From: Halocafeteria seosinensis
Lineage: Eukaryota; Sar; Bigyra; Bicosoecida
Direction: 5' to 3'
Length of the DNA stretch: 17,167 bases
Assembly: GCA_001687465.1 (NCBI GenBank)
Contig: LVLI01000133.1
Coordinates: forward strand, 1-17,167
The notes under the pieces were generated by a model. It did no database searches. It was not told where the DNA came from and worked only from the letters and a program-made list of their open reading frames with translations. Positions 1 through 7,211 of this stretch are shown piece by piece. Within the stretch, counting starts at the first letter, position 1; the number at the start of each line of letters is the position of its first letter. The position numbers were made by a program, and so were the translations under genes.

Positions 1-5
1 CTAAC

Positions 6-33
6 ATTTTCTTTTTATATATTTGAAGAAAAT
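6..33 (-). terminator. Hairpin just after the fibre-1 stop codon
   Basis: An 8-bp perfect inverted repeat (ATTTTCTT at 6-13, AAGAAAAT at 26-33) with a 12-base loop begins four bases beyond the stop codon of the minus-strand gene that ends at 37. It matches the pattern of stop-proximal hairpins seen throughout this window, so a role in transcript 3'-end formation is inferred. The shared two-hairpin element found at other gene ends is absent here. Confidence 0.45.
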
Positions 34-36
34 TTC

Positions 37-1575
37 TTATACTATACTTATTTCTTCAATCCCGTCAATTTTCAACAAATGAATATTTTGTGTTATCCTA
101 TCTATTGTTTGATTACTTCCGGAATCGTTCACAATTTGAAGATTGAAGCTAATATTGTTGCTCGTTCCCACACTTAGAGTCGTGTAGTAATAGCCTGTGA
201 AATGAACCCCGCTTGCGCTTTCAAAATAGGAAGTTGCTTTTTTGCTTAAATCGATTCCTTTGTAAGCACCTGTAAAACTCCACGGGTCAGTTGAATTTCC
301 ATTAATTTTATGTAACATATAAAATTCACTACTAGCTCCCGAATTTACACCAACTGAAAATATTCGAACAAATACAAGATAATTCGTATTTTCAGACAAT
401 GTTTTAGTAACAGATGAATCGTATGTGGTGCCGTTGTTTATGGTCACATCTGTTTCTTCAAAACTGAAGTGAGAAATTTCTCGCGGAAAACTTGTAATTT
501 GATTATTAAACACCTCTAGATTAACTAGATCTTGGTCATTTGTAGCATTACCCAAATTAAGGACTTTATTATTACCGACCGAAAGATTAGCACCAAGAGT
601 ATTTGTCCCATCCAGTCGAGGAAACGTTAGATTTCCATAGTCCAAAGTAGCTAAATCTGAGGCTCCGGACACATTCGTAATTCTATTTCCGCCTAAAATT
701 AAATCGCTTCCCATTGTATCACCTGACAAATTAACAAAATCAGCCTCCAGATAATTTTTTGTGGCTATATCGTTTAAATTTGTTGGATCTGCTAAATCAA
801 CGATTCTATTATTTCCTAAATCAAGACTACTGTTCATAGCATTTGTCCCGTCAACTTGAATGATTTGATTATCTGCCTCAGAGGAAGAGTAGTAATTGTT
901 TTCTAAATAATCAAGACTCACCCCATCCACAGAATCAATTGGATTAGCTAAACCAGTAATCTTATTAGAATTCAAATTCAAGTTATTTTCCATTGGATTT
1001 GTACCATCAACCCGAAGGAACCGATTATCAGCACTCGTAGAGGAATAATAATTAGTCGTCAAATAGTCCAGATTAACGGCGTCGTTAGAATCAACTGGAG
1101 TAGCTAGGTTGATAACCTTGTTAGAGTTTAAATCAAGACTACTACTCATAGCATTACCCCCGCTAACCTGTAGAAAATTACTGTCAGCGGTTGACGATGT
1201 ATAGTAATTGCTCTGTAAATAACCCAGATTAACCCCATCGGTAGAATCAACCGGATTACCTAAATTAAGGATTTTATTTGAATTCATATCAAGATTAGCG
1301 TTTAAGCTATTATTTCCGTCCAACTGAACGAATTTTTCTTCTAAATTTAAATCAGTGTCGTAATTACTCTGAAGATAATTCAATGTGACAGCTTCATCGC
1401 CTAAACTAGCTGTGCTTAAATTCATTAAACGGTTTCCCGCTAAATCTATATTCTCCTCAGCAGGATGTTTATACCATTCTTCTGGAGGATGAACATCTTC
1501 ATCTTCAAGCTCAAAAATATAACCTTTTCTACCTAGACTAATATTAGATGAAACGTTACTTGAAATATATGACAT
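37..1575 (-). CDS. Repeat-built surface fibre protein 1 (receptor-binding candidate)
   Basis: This 512-residue protein looks like a virion fibre or adhesin. Residues 1-40 form a short N-terminal part with the acidic stretch ELEDEDVHPPEEWY. Residues ~41-360 hold about seven units of the form (N/S)LDxNSNKIxNLxxPxDSxDxVNLxYL, the larger ones about 50 residues long and joined by NYYSSSxADxxFLQVDGxNxM. Such 'SNKI.NL' repeats are familiar from phage tail-fibre and other viral fibre proteins, where they form trimeric beta-rich shafts. Residues ~361-512 have no repeats and probably form a compact head that binds the host. The neighbour at 1690-3207 is a paralogue with the same N-terminus and shaft but a diverged head. 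There is no signal peptide or membrane segment. The start is supported by TATTATAAAGAATG just upstream. Fibre role is inferred; the repeat architecture is seen directly. Confidence 0.7.
   Translation of the reverse strand: MSYISSNVSSNISLGRKGYIFELEDEDVHPPEEWYKHPAEENIDLAGNRLMNLSTASLGDEAVTLNYLQSNYDTDLNLEEKFVQLDGNNSLNANLDMNSNKILNLGNPVDSTDGVNLGYLQSNYYTSSTADSNFLQVSGGNAMSSSLDLNSNKVINLATPVDSNDAVNLDYLTTNYYSSTSADNRFLRVDGTNPMENNLNLNSNKITGLANPIDSVDGVSLDYLENNYYSSSEADNQIIQVDGTNAMNSSLDLGNNRIVDLADPTNLNDIATKNYLEADFVNLSGDTMGSDLILGGNRITNVSGASDLATLDYGNLTFPRLDGTNTLGANLSVGNNKVLNLGNATNDQDLVNLEVFNNQITSFPREISHFSFEETDVTINNGTTYDSSVTKTLSENTNYLVFVRIFSVGVNSGASSEFYMLHKINGNSTDPWSFTGAYKGIDLSKKATSYFESASGVHFTGYYYTTLSVGTSNNISFNLQIVNDSGSNQTIDRITQNIHLLKIDGIEEISIV
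496..1455 (-). repeat. Tandem fibre-shaft repeats in fibre 1
   Basis: About seven degenerate protein repeats with the cores NRLMNL, NKILNL, NKVINL, NKITGL, NRIVDL, NRITNV and NKVLNL. The last three units are shorter and more diverged. The first ones share the connecting block NYY(S/T)S(S/T) with the paralogous gene to the right. Confidence 0.75.
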
Positions 1576-1590
1576 TCTTTATAATAGATG
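1576..1590 (-). promoter_or_regulatory. TATA-like promoter abutting the fibre-1 start
   Basis: On the minus strand the bases before the ATG read CATCTATTATAAAGA. This matches the TATTATA(T)AAAGA core found before the genes starting at 5100, 8732 and 10628. The leader would be only a few bases long. Call by pattern comparison within the window. Confidence 0.5.
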
Positions 1591-1591
1591 C

Positions 1592-1608
1592 TTTCTTTGA
1601 TAAAGAAA
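1592..1608 (-). repeat. Leader T-rich/A-rich hairpin upstream of fibre 1
   Basis: TTTCTTT (1592-1598) and AAAGAAA (1602-1608) are perfectly complementary around a 3-base loop. It sits between the two-hairpin element and the promoter, like the related leader hairpins near 3236, 5142, 8751, 10649 and 11033. Confidence 0.45.
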
Positions 1609-1620
1609 AAATGCTTAATC

Positions 1621-1687
1621 TCGCTTGTAGCTTTTCGTGGTTTTAAGCTTGTAGTCTGACGCTACAATGACCGAGGCGTCATTGAGC
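1621..1687 (-). terminator. Conserved two-hairpin 3'-end element, copy 1
   Basis: This 67-bp block begins (plus strand) with TCGCTTGTAG and ends with ATTGAGC, three bases from the stop codon of the minus-strand gene at 1690. It holds the hairpin CAATGAC-CGAGGC-GTCATTG (1665-1684) and a second one, TTGTAG-TCTGACG-CTACAA (1649-1667), which share three bases. Near-identical copies occur at 5191, 8809 and 10704, and a variant at 11086. Its constant position just downstream of stop codons suggests transcript termination or polyadenylation. Confidence 0.65.
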
Positions 1688-1689
1688 TT

Positions 1690-3207
1690 TTATATTTCAC
1701 TTACACTTCCAATTGGTAAAAATTCCATTTCGTGCTGTAGAGTCGCAGTAAAACTATTCGATGAGAGGTTTACCAATCTAACTTTCCAAGTTTCAGCACC
1801 AGTACCATCAGTGGTAATTGTTGTTGTATAATGACCGTAAAAAGATAATAACCCATTGGTTTCAAAATGACTAAATCGGTCATCATCTAACCAAAACCCA
1901 TCATATGGATCAATAATGTTTAAATCACGATAATGCTCTAGACGACTTCCACCACCTCCTAGATTTTTTGGTACGTCCCAGCACCAAAATTTAGCAAACA
2001 CGATATAAGTTTGATTAGCATCTAGGAAAAAGTCGTCAACAATTTCTTCATCGTTATCACTTCCATCAAGGAAGACACTTCCCGAATTTTTAAAGTGTTG
2101 AACTTTATTTTTGGTATTAGTAGTTAAATACTGAAGATTTACCCCGTCTTTATTGTTGGATGGGTTATTCACTCCTACTACTTTATTTAGACCTACGTCG
2201 AGATTAGCATTCATAGAATTAGTACCGTCTAATAATAGATAGTTTGATTCAGCGAAGGTTTTGTTAACACCATCGTTTGAATCAGTTGGATTTCCGAGAT
2301 TAGTAATTTGGTTAGTATTCATATTAAGATTCCCAGCCATAGGAGTGCTACCGTTGATTTTTAAATAAGTGCTGTCAGCTTCAGTTTTATTGACAGCATC
2401 ACCTGAATTAACTGGATTTGATAAATTAATGATTTTGTTAGAGCTCAAATCAAGATTAGCGTTCATAGAATTACCACCGCTAACCTGTAGAAAATCACTG
2501 TCAACGGTTGAAGATGTGTAATAGTTAGTGCTTAAATGATTTAGATTTACAGCATCGTTTAGCTCAGTAGGGTCATTCAAGTTAACAATTTTATTAGAGC
2601 TCAAGTCTAAATTAGCACTCATAGCATTAGAACCATCAACTTGAAGAAATTGGTTATCGGTCTCAGACGAAGAATAGTAATTGGTTTGTAAATGAGATAG
2701 GTTAACCGCATCGGTAGAGCTAACTGGGTCAGCCAAATTAATAATTTTATTAGAGCTCAAATCAAGATTAGAGTTCATAGAATTACCCCCGCTAACCTGT
2801 AGAAAATCACTGTCAACGGTTGAAGATTGGTAATAATTGGTTGATAGATGATTTAGATTTACAGCATCGTTTGACTCAGTAGGGTCATTCAAATTAACAA
2901 TTTTGTTAGAGTCCAAATCAAGACCCGCGTTCATACTATTGCTTCCGTCAACACTAAGAAAAAGATTGTTAGCCTCGTTCGACGAAAAATAATTGCTTTC
3001 TAAATGTACAAGATTAACCGCATCATCATCACCGGAGGGAGCACCTAGATTAGTAATTTTATTAGAGTTTAAATCAACGTTATCTTGAGCGGGATGTTCA
3101 TACCAACGATCGGGAGGATGATGGTCTTCGTCTTCTGTTTCCAGAATAAAACCTTTTTGAGCGGGTAAAAATTTAGAATTGCCTAAGTGACTGAAAATAT
3201 AACTCAT
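1690..3207 (-). CDS. Repeat-built surface fibre protein 2, paralogue of fibre 1
   Basis: A 505-residue fibre-like protein paralogous to the gene at 37-1575. The N-termini match closely (FILETEDEDHHPPDRWYEHPA here, YIFELEDEDVHPPEEWYKHPA there; each about 20 residues). Residues ~43-355 hold seven NLDLSSNKIxNL units. The central ones are about 52 residues long and alternate between a VSGGNSM type and a VDGSNAM type. Residues ~360-505 form the head, which keeps a weak resemblance to the fibre-1 head (an N-x2-YxVF block, a later FxGxYxTT-like block, and an LVN/IVN then FL/LLxI end) but has its own Gly-rich GGGG insertion. Two related fibres with different heads fit the use of more than one host ligand. 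The paralogy is visible directly; receptor binding is inferred. The stop codon sits three bases from element copy 1. Confidence 0.7.
   Translation of the reverse strand: MSYIFSHLGNSKFLPAQKGFILETEDEDHHPPDRWYEHPAQDNVDLNSNKITNLGAPSGDDDAVNLVHLESNYFSSNEANNLFLSVDGSNSMNAGLDLDSNKIVNLNDPTESNDAVNLNHLSTNYYQSSTVDSDFLQVSGGNSMNSNLDLSSNKIINLADPVSSTDAVNLSHLQTNYYSSSETDNQFLQVDGSNAMSANLDLSSNKIVNLNDPTELNDAVNLNHLSTNYYTSSTVDSDFLQVSGGNSMNANLDLSSNKIINLSNPVNSGDAVNKTEADSTYLKINGSTPMAGNLNMNTNQITNLGNPTDSNDGVNKTFAESNYLLLDGTNSMNANLDVGLNKVVGVNNPSNNKDGVNLQYLTTNTKNKVQHFKNSGSVFLDGSDNDEEIVDDFFLDANQTYIVFAKFWCWDVPKNLGGGGSRLEHYRDLNIIDPYDGFWLDDDRFSHFETNGLLSFYGHYTTTITTDGTGAETWKVRLVNLSSNSFTATLQHEMEFLPIGSVSEI
2143..3081 (-). repeat. 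Tandem fibre-shaft repeats in fibre 2 with ~312-bp super-period
   Basis: Seven protein repeats. The central ones are ~156 bp long and come in two alternating types, so the strongest DNA identity is at a distance of two units: the block from 2461 closely matches the block from 2773, including a stretch of more than 30 identical bases. This points to duplication of a two-unit block or gene conversion. Confidence 0.75.
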
Positions 3208-3235
3208 TTCCTATATTAATAATAATAATTTTGCT

Positions 3236-3276
3236 CTTTTTCTTTTTGAAAAGAAAAAGTAGCGTCAAAAAGAAAA
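3236..3276 (-). repeat. Leader T-rich/A-rich inverted repeat, family II
   Basis: CTTTTTCTTTT (3236-3246) pairs with AAAAGAAAAAG (3249-3259). It is followed by TAGCGTCAAAAAGAAAA, which supplies a second A-rich arm. An almost identical block lies at 11033-11075 upstream of the small membrane protein. Both lie just upstream of a promoter region in the minus-strand sense. Confidence 0.55.
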
Positions 3277-3278
3277 TT

Positions 3279-3310
3279 TTAAACAATTGTCGCTTGTAGA
3301 AGCTGTTTAA
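3279..3310 (-). terminator. Nested hairpin overlapping the LamG-fibre stop codon
   Basis: TTAAACA (3279-3285) pairs with TGTTTAA (3304-3310). Inside it GCTT-GTAG-AAGC (3292-3303) forms a second stem. The stop codon at 3307-3309 lies in the outer stem. The inner part contains TCGCTTGTAG, the first ten bases of the two-hairpin element, but the remainder of that element is missing. Confidence 0.45.
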
Positions 3311-5100
3311 CCGCTTGAAATGTTCAATACTCCACTGTTGTTCCATACTTGACCAGCAACTAGAGGGTCACTTGTCGGAAGATTGGTAAGGAAGAGTTGT
3401 TTGGTTGTGATATCCTGCCCATTGGTTATTGAATTGTCATTCATATTAACGTCGGCTTGAGCCGGACGGCTGTACCAATCAAAGGATTGGAAATCGTTCG
3501 TGCCATTGCCACTGTTGTAAAGATATGTGATTTCCTCAGGGGAAAGGACACGATTCCAACAACCGATTTCGTCCAATATTCCTTCCATTACTTTGCCACT
3601 GGGTCTTCCAAGTGTGGTATCACCACCGCCTGTAATATCTCCTGATTGTGTTGTGTCTGAAATATCCAGCTGACCATTCACGTAAATTTTTCCTTGCGAT
3701 CCCGAACGAGTAATAGTGACAAAGTGCCAATTGCCAATAGAGTAATTTGCCGAAGATATGATTCTTTTGCTATTGCTACTATCTTCTGTGAAAAAATGAA
3801 TTGTACCATCAAAATGGTGTTCTAAAATCCATCGGTTCGTTCCGCTTACATTTTGAGCGATAGCAACATTACCATCACCTAAGGTTGACCCAGAATCCGA
3901 TTTAATCCACAATGAAGCGGAAAAATCACCCGTTCCTGTATCAAGGGGTTTTCCCAGATTCACGATATCACTTCCACCGACAGAAAATTTAATTCCATTG
4001 CCAATTTTTCCCGACACCACAGATGTTCCGTTGTTTGTTCCATTAAATGTCCCAATTGAATCTTCGTAAGGATTAGATCCATCAAATGAATAATAGGCTC
4101 TCGCTGAACGTCTCAGTTGTGGAATTCCCGCCAATGCATTGGTATATTGGCGTAATTGACTGACTTCGCCCTTGGTGGCTAGGTAAGTGTCTTGCCAGTT
4201 GTTTGTGCCGTTGCCGTTGTTATAGAGGAAATTGATTTCATCCTGAGTTAAAACTCGATCCCAAACTCCGAATTCGTCAATTCGGTAGCCATTTACCATG
4301 GGATTTCCCAAATTATTGCTAATTGTTGATGTAGAACCGGTCATGGTCGCATCATTGAATATGGCTCCGGATGAATCTTGCGTACCATTCACATAAATTG
4401 TACCTGTTGTCCCTTGTCCAGTCATAACAATATGATACCAAGTATTTTCCGTCAATGTTGATGATTGGACTTGCTTGGTTGAACCCCCTGATCCCGTAAA
4501 GATTCGGACATAGTCCCCACTTTCTTGCGTAATCAGCAATCTATTGCTTGAATCAACTTGACTGACCATGAGAATTTGACCCGAACCTTTATATTTTACA
4601 TACACCCAAAAACTAAACGAAAAATCACTTCCGGCCACGTCAAAGGCGGATGACGGAAGTGACACATACGACGACGTACCATCAAATTCTAGAGAATCAC
4701 CTATTTTTCCACCACTAGAAATAGCAATATTACCGTTGGCTGTTCCATCATATTGCCCAACTGAATCACCATAAGGATTATCTCCATCAAAACTATAGTA
4801 GGCTCTAGCACCTTTTCTTAACTGAGGAACGCTAACTTGATTATCAATATAACTCTTAGTAGTAGCATCGCTTGAACCAGTTGGATTAGGCAAATTAGTG
4901 ATTCGGTTAGAGTTCATATCAAGGTTAGAACCAGCCGAAACGTTATACCATTCATTGACGAGTTTATTGTTATTGTCAAAAGGAAGACCAGAACCGGCAG
5001 TATCTACACTTAATCTTCCGTTACTTACGTTAAGCCCTTTATGAACTTTCGTAACCCCTTGTAAGCCCGAGGTTGTTTGATGATGTAACCTAATTGACAT
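3307..5100 (-). CDS. Fibre/adhesin with two LamG (concanavalin-like) domains
   Basis: With the ATG at 5100 this is a 597-residue secondary fibre. Residues ~50-85 hold one shaft unit (NLDMNSNRITNL). Residues ~99-300 and ~333-535 are two LamG_3/concanavalin-like lectin domains that open with the same ARAYYSFDG-NPY-DS-G block and close with the family hallmark, DEFGVWDRVL-x-DEINFLYN and DEIGCWNRVL-x-EEITYLYN. Such domains usually bind glycans. Residues ~540-597 carry another WYxRPAxxxVNMN unit and end in LPTSDPxxAGQVWNNSGVL, a C-terminal motif I associate with phage and viral structural proteins. A longer reading frame begins at 5175, but the 5100 start is preferred: TATTATAAAGATAAAT lies directly before it, and the extra 25 residues are translated leader. 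Cell-surface glycan binding is inferred. Confidence 0.7.
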   Translation of the reverse strand: MSIRLHHQTTSGLQGVTKVHKGLNVSNGRLSVDTAGSGLPFDNNNKLVNEWYNVSAGSNLDMNSNRITNLPNPTGSSDATTKSYIDNQVSVPQLRKGARAYYSFDGDNPYGDSVGQYDGTANGNIAISSGGKIGDSLEFDGTSSYVSLPSSAFDVAGSDFSFSFWVYVKYKGSGQILMVSQVDSSNRLLITQESGDYVRIFTGSGGSTKQVQSSTLTENTWYHIVMTGQGTTGTIYVNGTQDSSGAIFNDATMTGSTSTISNNLGNPMVNGYRIDEFGVWDRVLTQDEINFLYNNGNGTNNWQDTYLATKGEVSQLRQYTNALAGIPQLRRSARAYYSFDGSNPYEDSIGTFNGTNNGTSVVSGKIGNGIKFSVGGSDIVNLGKPLDTGTGDFSASLWIKSDSGSTLGDGNVAIAQNVSGTNRWILEHHFDGTIHFFTEDSSNSKRIISSANYSIGNWHFVTITRSGSQGKIYVNGQLDISDTTQSGDITGGGDTTLGRPSGKVMEGILDEIGCWNRVLSPEEITYLYNSGNGTNDFQSFDWYSRPAQADVNMNDNSITNGQDITTKQLFLTNLPTSDPLVAGQVWNNSGVLNISSG

Positions 5101-5117
5101 ATTTATCTTTATAATAT
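5101..5117 (-). promoter_or_regulatory. TATA-like promoter before the LamG fibre
   Basis: Read on the minus strand, AATATTATAAAGATAAAT lies directly before the ATG at 5100. It is nearly the same as the sequence before the genes starting at 8732 and 10628. It decides the choice of the inner start codon. Confidence 0.55.
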
Positions 5118-5137
5118 TAAATAAATTTTTAATATAG

Positions 5138-5180
5138 ATGCTTTCTTTAAAAAGAAACCATCTATAGGACTTCAAAGAAA
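5138..5180 (-). repeat. Leader T-rich/A-rich hairpin, family I
   Basis: TTTCTTT (5142-5148) pairs with AAAGAAA (5151-5157), followed by CCATCTATAGGACTTCAAAG, a block resembling the leaders at 8749-8794 and 10645-10690. Confidence 0.5.
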
Positions 5181-5190
5181 TTAAACAATC

Positions 5191-5258
5191 TCGCTTGTAG
5201 CCTTTCCGTGGTCTTCAGCTTGTGGTCTGACGCTACAATGACCGAGGCGTCATTGAGC
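5191..5258 (-). terminator. Conserved two-hairpin 3'-end element, copy 2
   Basis: A 68-bp copy that directly touches the stop codon (5259-5261) of the VLTF3-like gene. The hairpin CAATGAC-CGAGGC-GTCATTG is at 5236-5255. The second hairpin has a one-base change (TTGTGG), a G-U pair if transcribed from the plus strand and an A-C mismatch in the minus-strand transcript. Confidence 0.65.
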
Positions 5259-5891
5259 TTAACTCCAATTCAATTCTTCACAAATTTTCAACCAAATATC
5301 TTCAGTTTCTTTAACTTTTTTAGCTGACTTGTAACTGACGGATGTAAATTTATAAGCCAAATCATCAAAGCCTTTTAAGAATAACATTTTCCTTAAGAAA
5401 AAGCTGTAATTTGGTAAATAAATTCTGTTTCTAGGTCTGACATAGCCCCAAATAATTTCTATTCGCTTAAACATTCCAACTAATTCATTCCTTAACTCAG
5501 GTGGAATATAATCCTGAGGTTCCCCCGTCAATTTGTGGTGAATGACACTAGTATGACTATACAATGAATATAAGCGTTTGCTTTTTAAAAATTTTAGGAT
5601 ATTTTCGTGGGTGGTTTGCAGATTATTTTTAAACAAAAATTCATTGATTTCATCCAAAAATCCATTGGAGATACTCTTGGTTTGTATTCCGCTCAAGCTC
5701 TTCAAATATTTATTAAAATTATGGGTACTAATAAAGTCAATAGCGCGTTCGATCGGCGAGGGGCTGAGTGAAGGTAGTTCTTCTAATTCTTGAATGTAAA
5801 CATTACCCTGAACACTTCCGCAGTCAAAACAAATCATTTCATATTCATAGAAATCTAAATTTTTTGAGTCACAGTTGATACAATCTTTCAT
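5259..5891 (-). CDS. VLTF3-like viral late transcription factor
   Basis: This 210-residue protein has an N-terminal zinc ribbon (C4, C7, C21, C24: CINC then CFDCG) and an all-alpha body resembling the poxvirus/NCLDV late transcription factor family VLTF3. Family-like features are the YLKSLSGIQ block after the ribbon, the THENILKFLKSKRLYSLYSH stretch, the HHKLTGE block, and the RNRIYLPNYSFFLRKML segment near the C-terminus. In that family the protein activates late viral promoters. Here it would switch on capsid and fibre genes in infected cells. It lies between the packaging ATPase and the fibre genes on the same strand. The alternative, a TFIIB-type factor, is less likely because cyclin-fold repeats are not evident and the protein is short. 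Family assignment comes from motif memory, not a search. Confidence 0.72.
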   Translation of the reverse strand: MKDCINCDSKNLDFYEYEMICFDCGSVQGNVYIQELEELPSLSPSPIERAIDFISTHNFNKYLKSLSGIQTKSISNGFLDEINEFLFKNNLQTTHENILKFLKSKRLYSLYSHTSVIHHKLTGEPQDYIPPELRNELVGMFKRIEIIWGYVRPRNRIYLPNYSFFLRKMLFLKGFDDLAYKFTSVSYKSAKKVKETEDIWLKICEELNWS

Positions 5892-5922
5892 TTTTTTCTA
5901 TATTAATAATTATAGAAAAAAA
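5891..5922 (-). terminator. 12-bp hairpin between ATPase stop and VLTF3-like start
   Basis: TTTTTTTCTATA (5891-5902) is perfectly complementary to TATAGAAAAAAA (5911-5922) around an 8-base AT loop. It overlaps the first base of the VLTF3-like ATG and lies 17 bases past the ATPase stop. It could end the ATPase transcript while its TATA-rich centre serves as the promoter of the next gene. Confidence 0.55.
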
Positions 5923-5939
5923 ATCTTTAAACTTTAAAC

Positions 5940-7148
5940 TTATTCAGTTTCACGTTTTCGTTTCCGTCTTCGCTTTTTGCGTTTAGGTTTTCTTGTCCCA
6001 ATCTCAGGGTCTTCCTTTAGTTTTCGATTAATTCCGAATTTTTCACGAAAGATTCTAACATTGTCTTTGAAATTCGATGTTTCTTGGAGCAACCATCGTT
6101 CTAAAGTTTTCGGACTTAAAGGTGATGATTTTTTATTACCAAACTCTTCAATAAAATCAGTTCGGGCTTGTTGGTCTTTACTATTAACGTATGTTTCCCT
6201 ATCCTGAGAACCGAAAGCTACAGTTTTCTTTGAGTCTCCGACTTTAAATTCAACCTGTAATAATTTATTTGACCCTTCTGGCGGTTGGTCAAACTTAATA
6301 AGTTCAATATTTTTTCCAGAGGACTTTCTGGAGGATTTTTTACCCTCTTCTTTTTCAGACATTTGCTTTTTCCCTTTACTCGTAGATTTATTTTTAACTT
6401 TTTCTTTGCGTGGTTTCTTACCTTTAACCACCTCGTGCTCGTCTTGATTCAAATCGATTTTTTCAAAGCTTGAATCTTTAAATCTCTCGTCTATCGGCTC
6501 CGTGAAATCTATAACTAAAAATTTATAGTTTTCTCCACCGGTGTGTTCAGCCATTAGCTTTTTTAGCTGTTCTTTTGAAACGTTAATCTTTTGTTCACTG
6601 GCGATTCTTTTAATTTCTTCATCTCCAAGACTCTCAAGGATAATTAAGGCTGAGCAGTTGTCTTTGCGCGCATTAGGGTTTAAATCACCGTAACGTTGTG
6701 CTGAAATTATAGCCGACATTCCGGCTTCACGACCATTCTGAAGAATTTGGTCGATACTATTATTCTTTTGTTTACTCAGGACATTTTTGCTTAGCATATC
6801 ATCAAAAACAAACAGGGAAGAATTGTCAGCCTCATCTTCTTGGTCGACCAATTGCTCCACTTTAGAGTCGTCAAAACTACGAAACAGTTCCAAATCAAAA
6901 CTCGGGCTTTCTTTCTCGTGCTGTTCTTTAATTTGATTCAAGGTTTTGGTTTTGGCGGAGAAATAAAAGACTTTATCCAAGACATCTTTATAATGCTTGT
7001 AAATGAAATTTTTAATTAGGTTGGTCTTACCCGAACCAGTACTCCCCACGATACAGAAACGAAAGGGGAAGTGAAGTTCTTCCGGAATTTTCTTCTCTTC
7101 TTGGGCTTCACCTTGTTTTCCTGAAAACAAATCAAATTCTAAAGGCAT
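5940..7148 (-). CDS. A32-type DNA packaging ATPase with basic C-terminal extension
   Basis: A 402-residue ATPase of the A32/FtsK-HerA packaging class that would pump the genome into preformed capsids. Walker A is GSTGSGKT (residues 35-42). Walker B is SLFVFDD (111-117). The motif SAIISAQRYGDLNPNARKD (145-163) corresponds to the sensor region after Walker B, as in A32 proteins of NCLDVs, virophages and Polinton-like viruses. The ATPase core ends near residue 220. After it comes a long Lys/Ser-rich linker (~240-285), a further folded-looking segment (~285-380) and a terminal basic tail (KPKRKKRRRKRKRETE). Core A32 proteins are commonly 200-300 residues, so the extension is unusual and may bind DNA or the portal vertex. 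The ATG is preceded on the minus strand by CTATAAAATATAAGATA. Identity of the core is strong; the extension's role is unknown. Confidence 0.87.
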   Translation of the reverse strand: MPLEFDLFSGKQGEAQEEKKIPEELHFPFRFCIVGSTGSGKTNLIKNFIYKHYKDVLDKVFYFSAKTKTLNQIKEQHEKESPSFDLELFRSFDDSKVEQLVDQEDEADNSSLFVFDDMLSKNVLSKQKNNSIDQILQNGREAGMSAIISAQRYGDLNPNARKDNCSALIILESLGDEEIKRIASEQKINVSKEQLKKLMAEHTGGENYKFLVIDFTEPIDERFKDSSFEKIDLNQDEHEVVKGKKPRKEKVKNKSTSKGKKQMSEKEEGKKSSRKSSGKNIELIKFDQPPEGSNKLLQVEFKVGDSKKTVAFGSQDRETYVNSKDQQARTDFIEEFGNKKSSPLSPKTLERWLLQETSNFKDNVRIFREKFGINRKLKEDPEIGTRKPKRKKRRRKRKRETE

Positions 7149-7168
7149 TATCTTATATTTTATAGATT
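7149..7168 (-). promoter_or_regulatory. TATA-like promoter before the packaging ATPase
   Basis: The minus strand reads ATCTATAAAATATAAGATA just before the ATG, giving a TATAAAA box and a GATA(A)ATG junction like those of its neighbours. Confidence 0.45.
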
Positions 7169-7179
7169 AATTTAAGATA

Positions 7180-7207
7180 GGTAAATTAATCTCGCTTGTA
7201 GAATTTA
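7180..7207 (-). terminator. Weak hairpin after the gene ending at 7212
   Basis: TAAATT (7180-7185) pairs with AATTTA (7202-7207) around a 16-base loop that contains TCGCTTGTAG (7192-7201), the conserved first ten bases of the two-hairpin element. As at 3290, the rest of that element is absent. Confidence 0.3.
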
Positions 7208-7211
7208 AAAT

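Noticed and set aside
1621-1687. Two-hairpin element as a tRNA or a riboswitch
   Set aside because: It lacks cloverleaf pairing, an anticodon arm and a CCA-type end. It follows genes instead of preceding them at a ligand-sensing distance and shows no known aptamer core.
496-3081. CRISPR-like array in the fibre genes
   Set aside because: The repeats are in-frame protein repeats, degenerate and ~150 bp long without unique spacers of constant size; no cas genes are present.
5101-5175. N-terminal extension of the LamG fibre to an ATG at 5175
   Set aside because: The extra 25 residues are a translation of the promoter (TATTATAAAGATAAAT) and the leader hairpin. The ATG at 5100 has the same upstream context as the other genes.
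5259-5891. TFIIB-type transcription factor or a generic zinc-ribbon protein
   Set aside because: The zinc ribbon alone would fit, but the body lacks the two cyclin-like repeats and instead shows blocks typical of VLTF3-like proteins.
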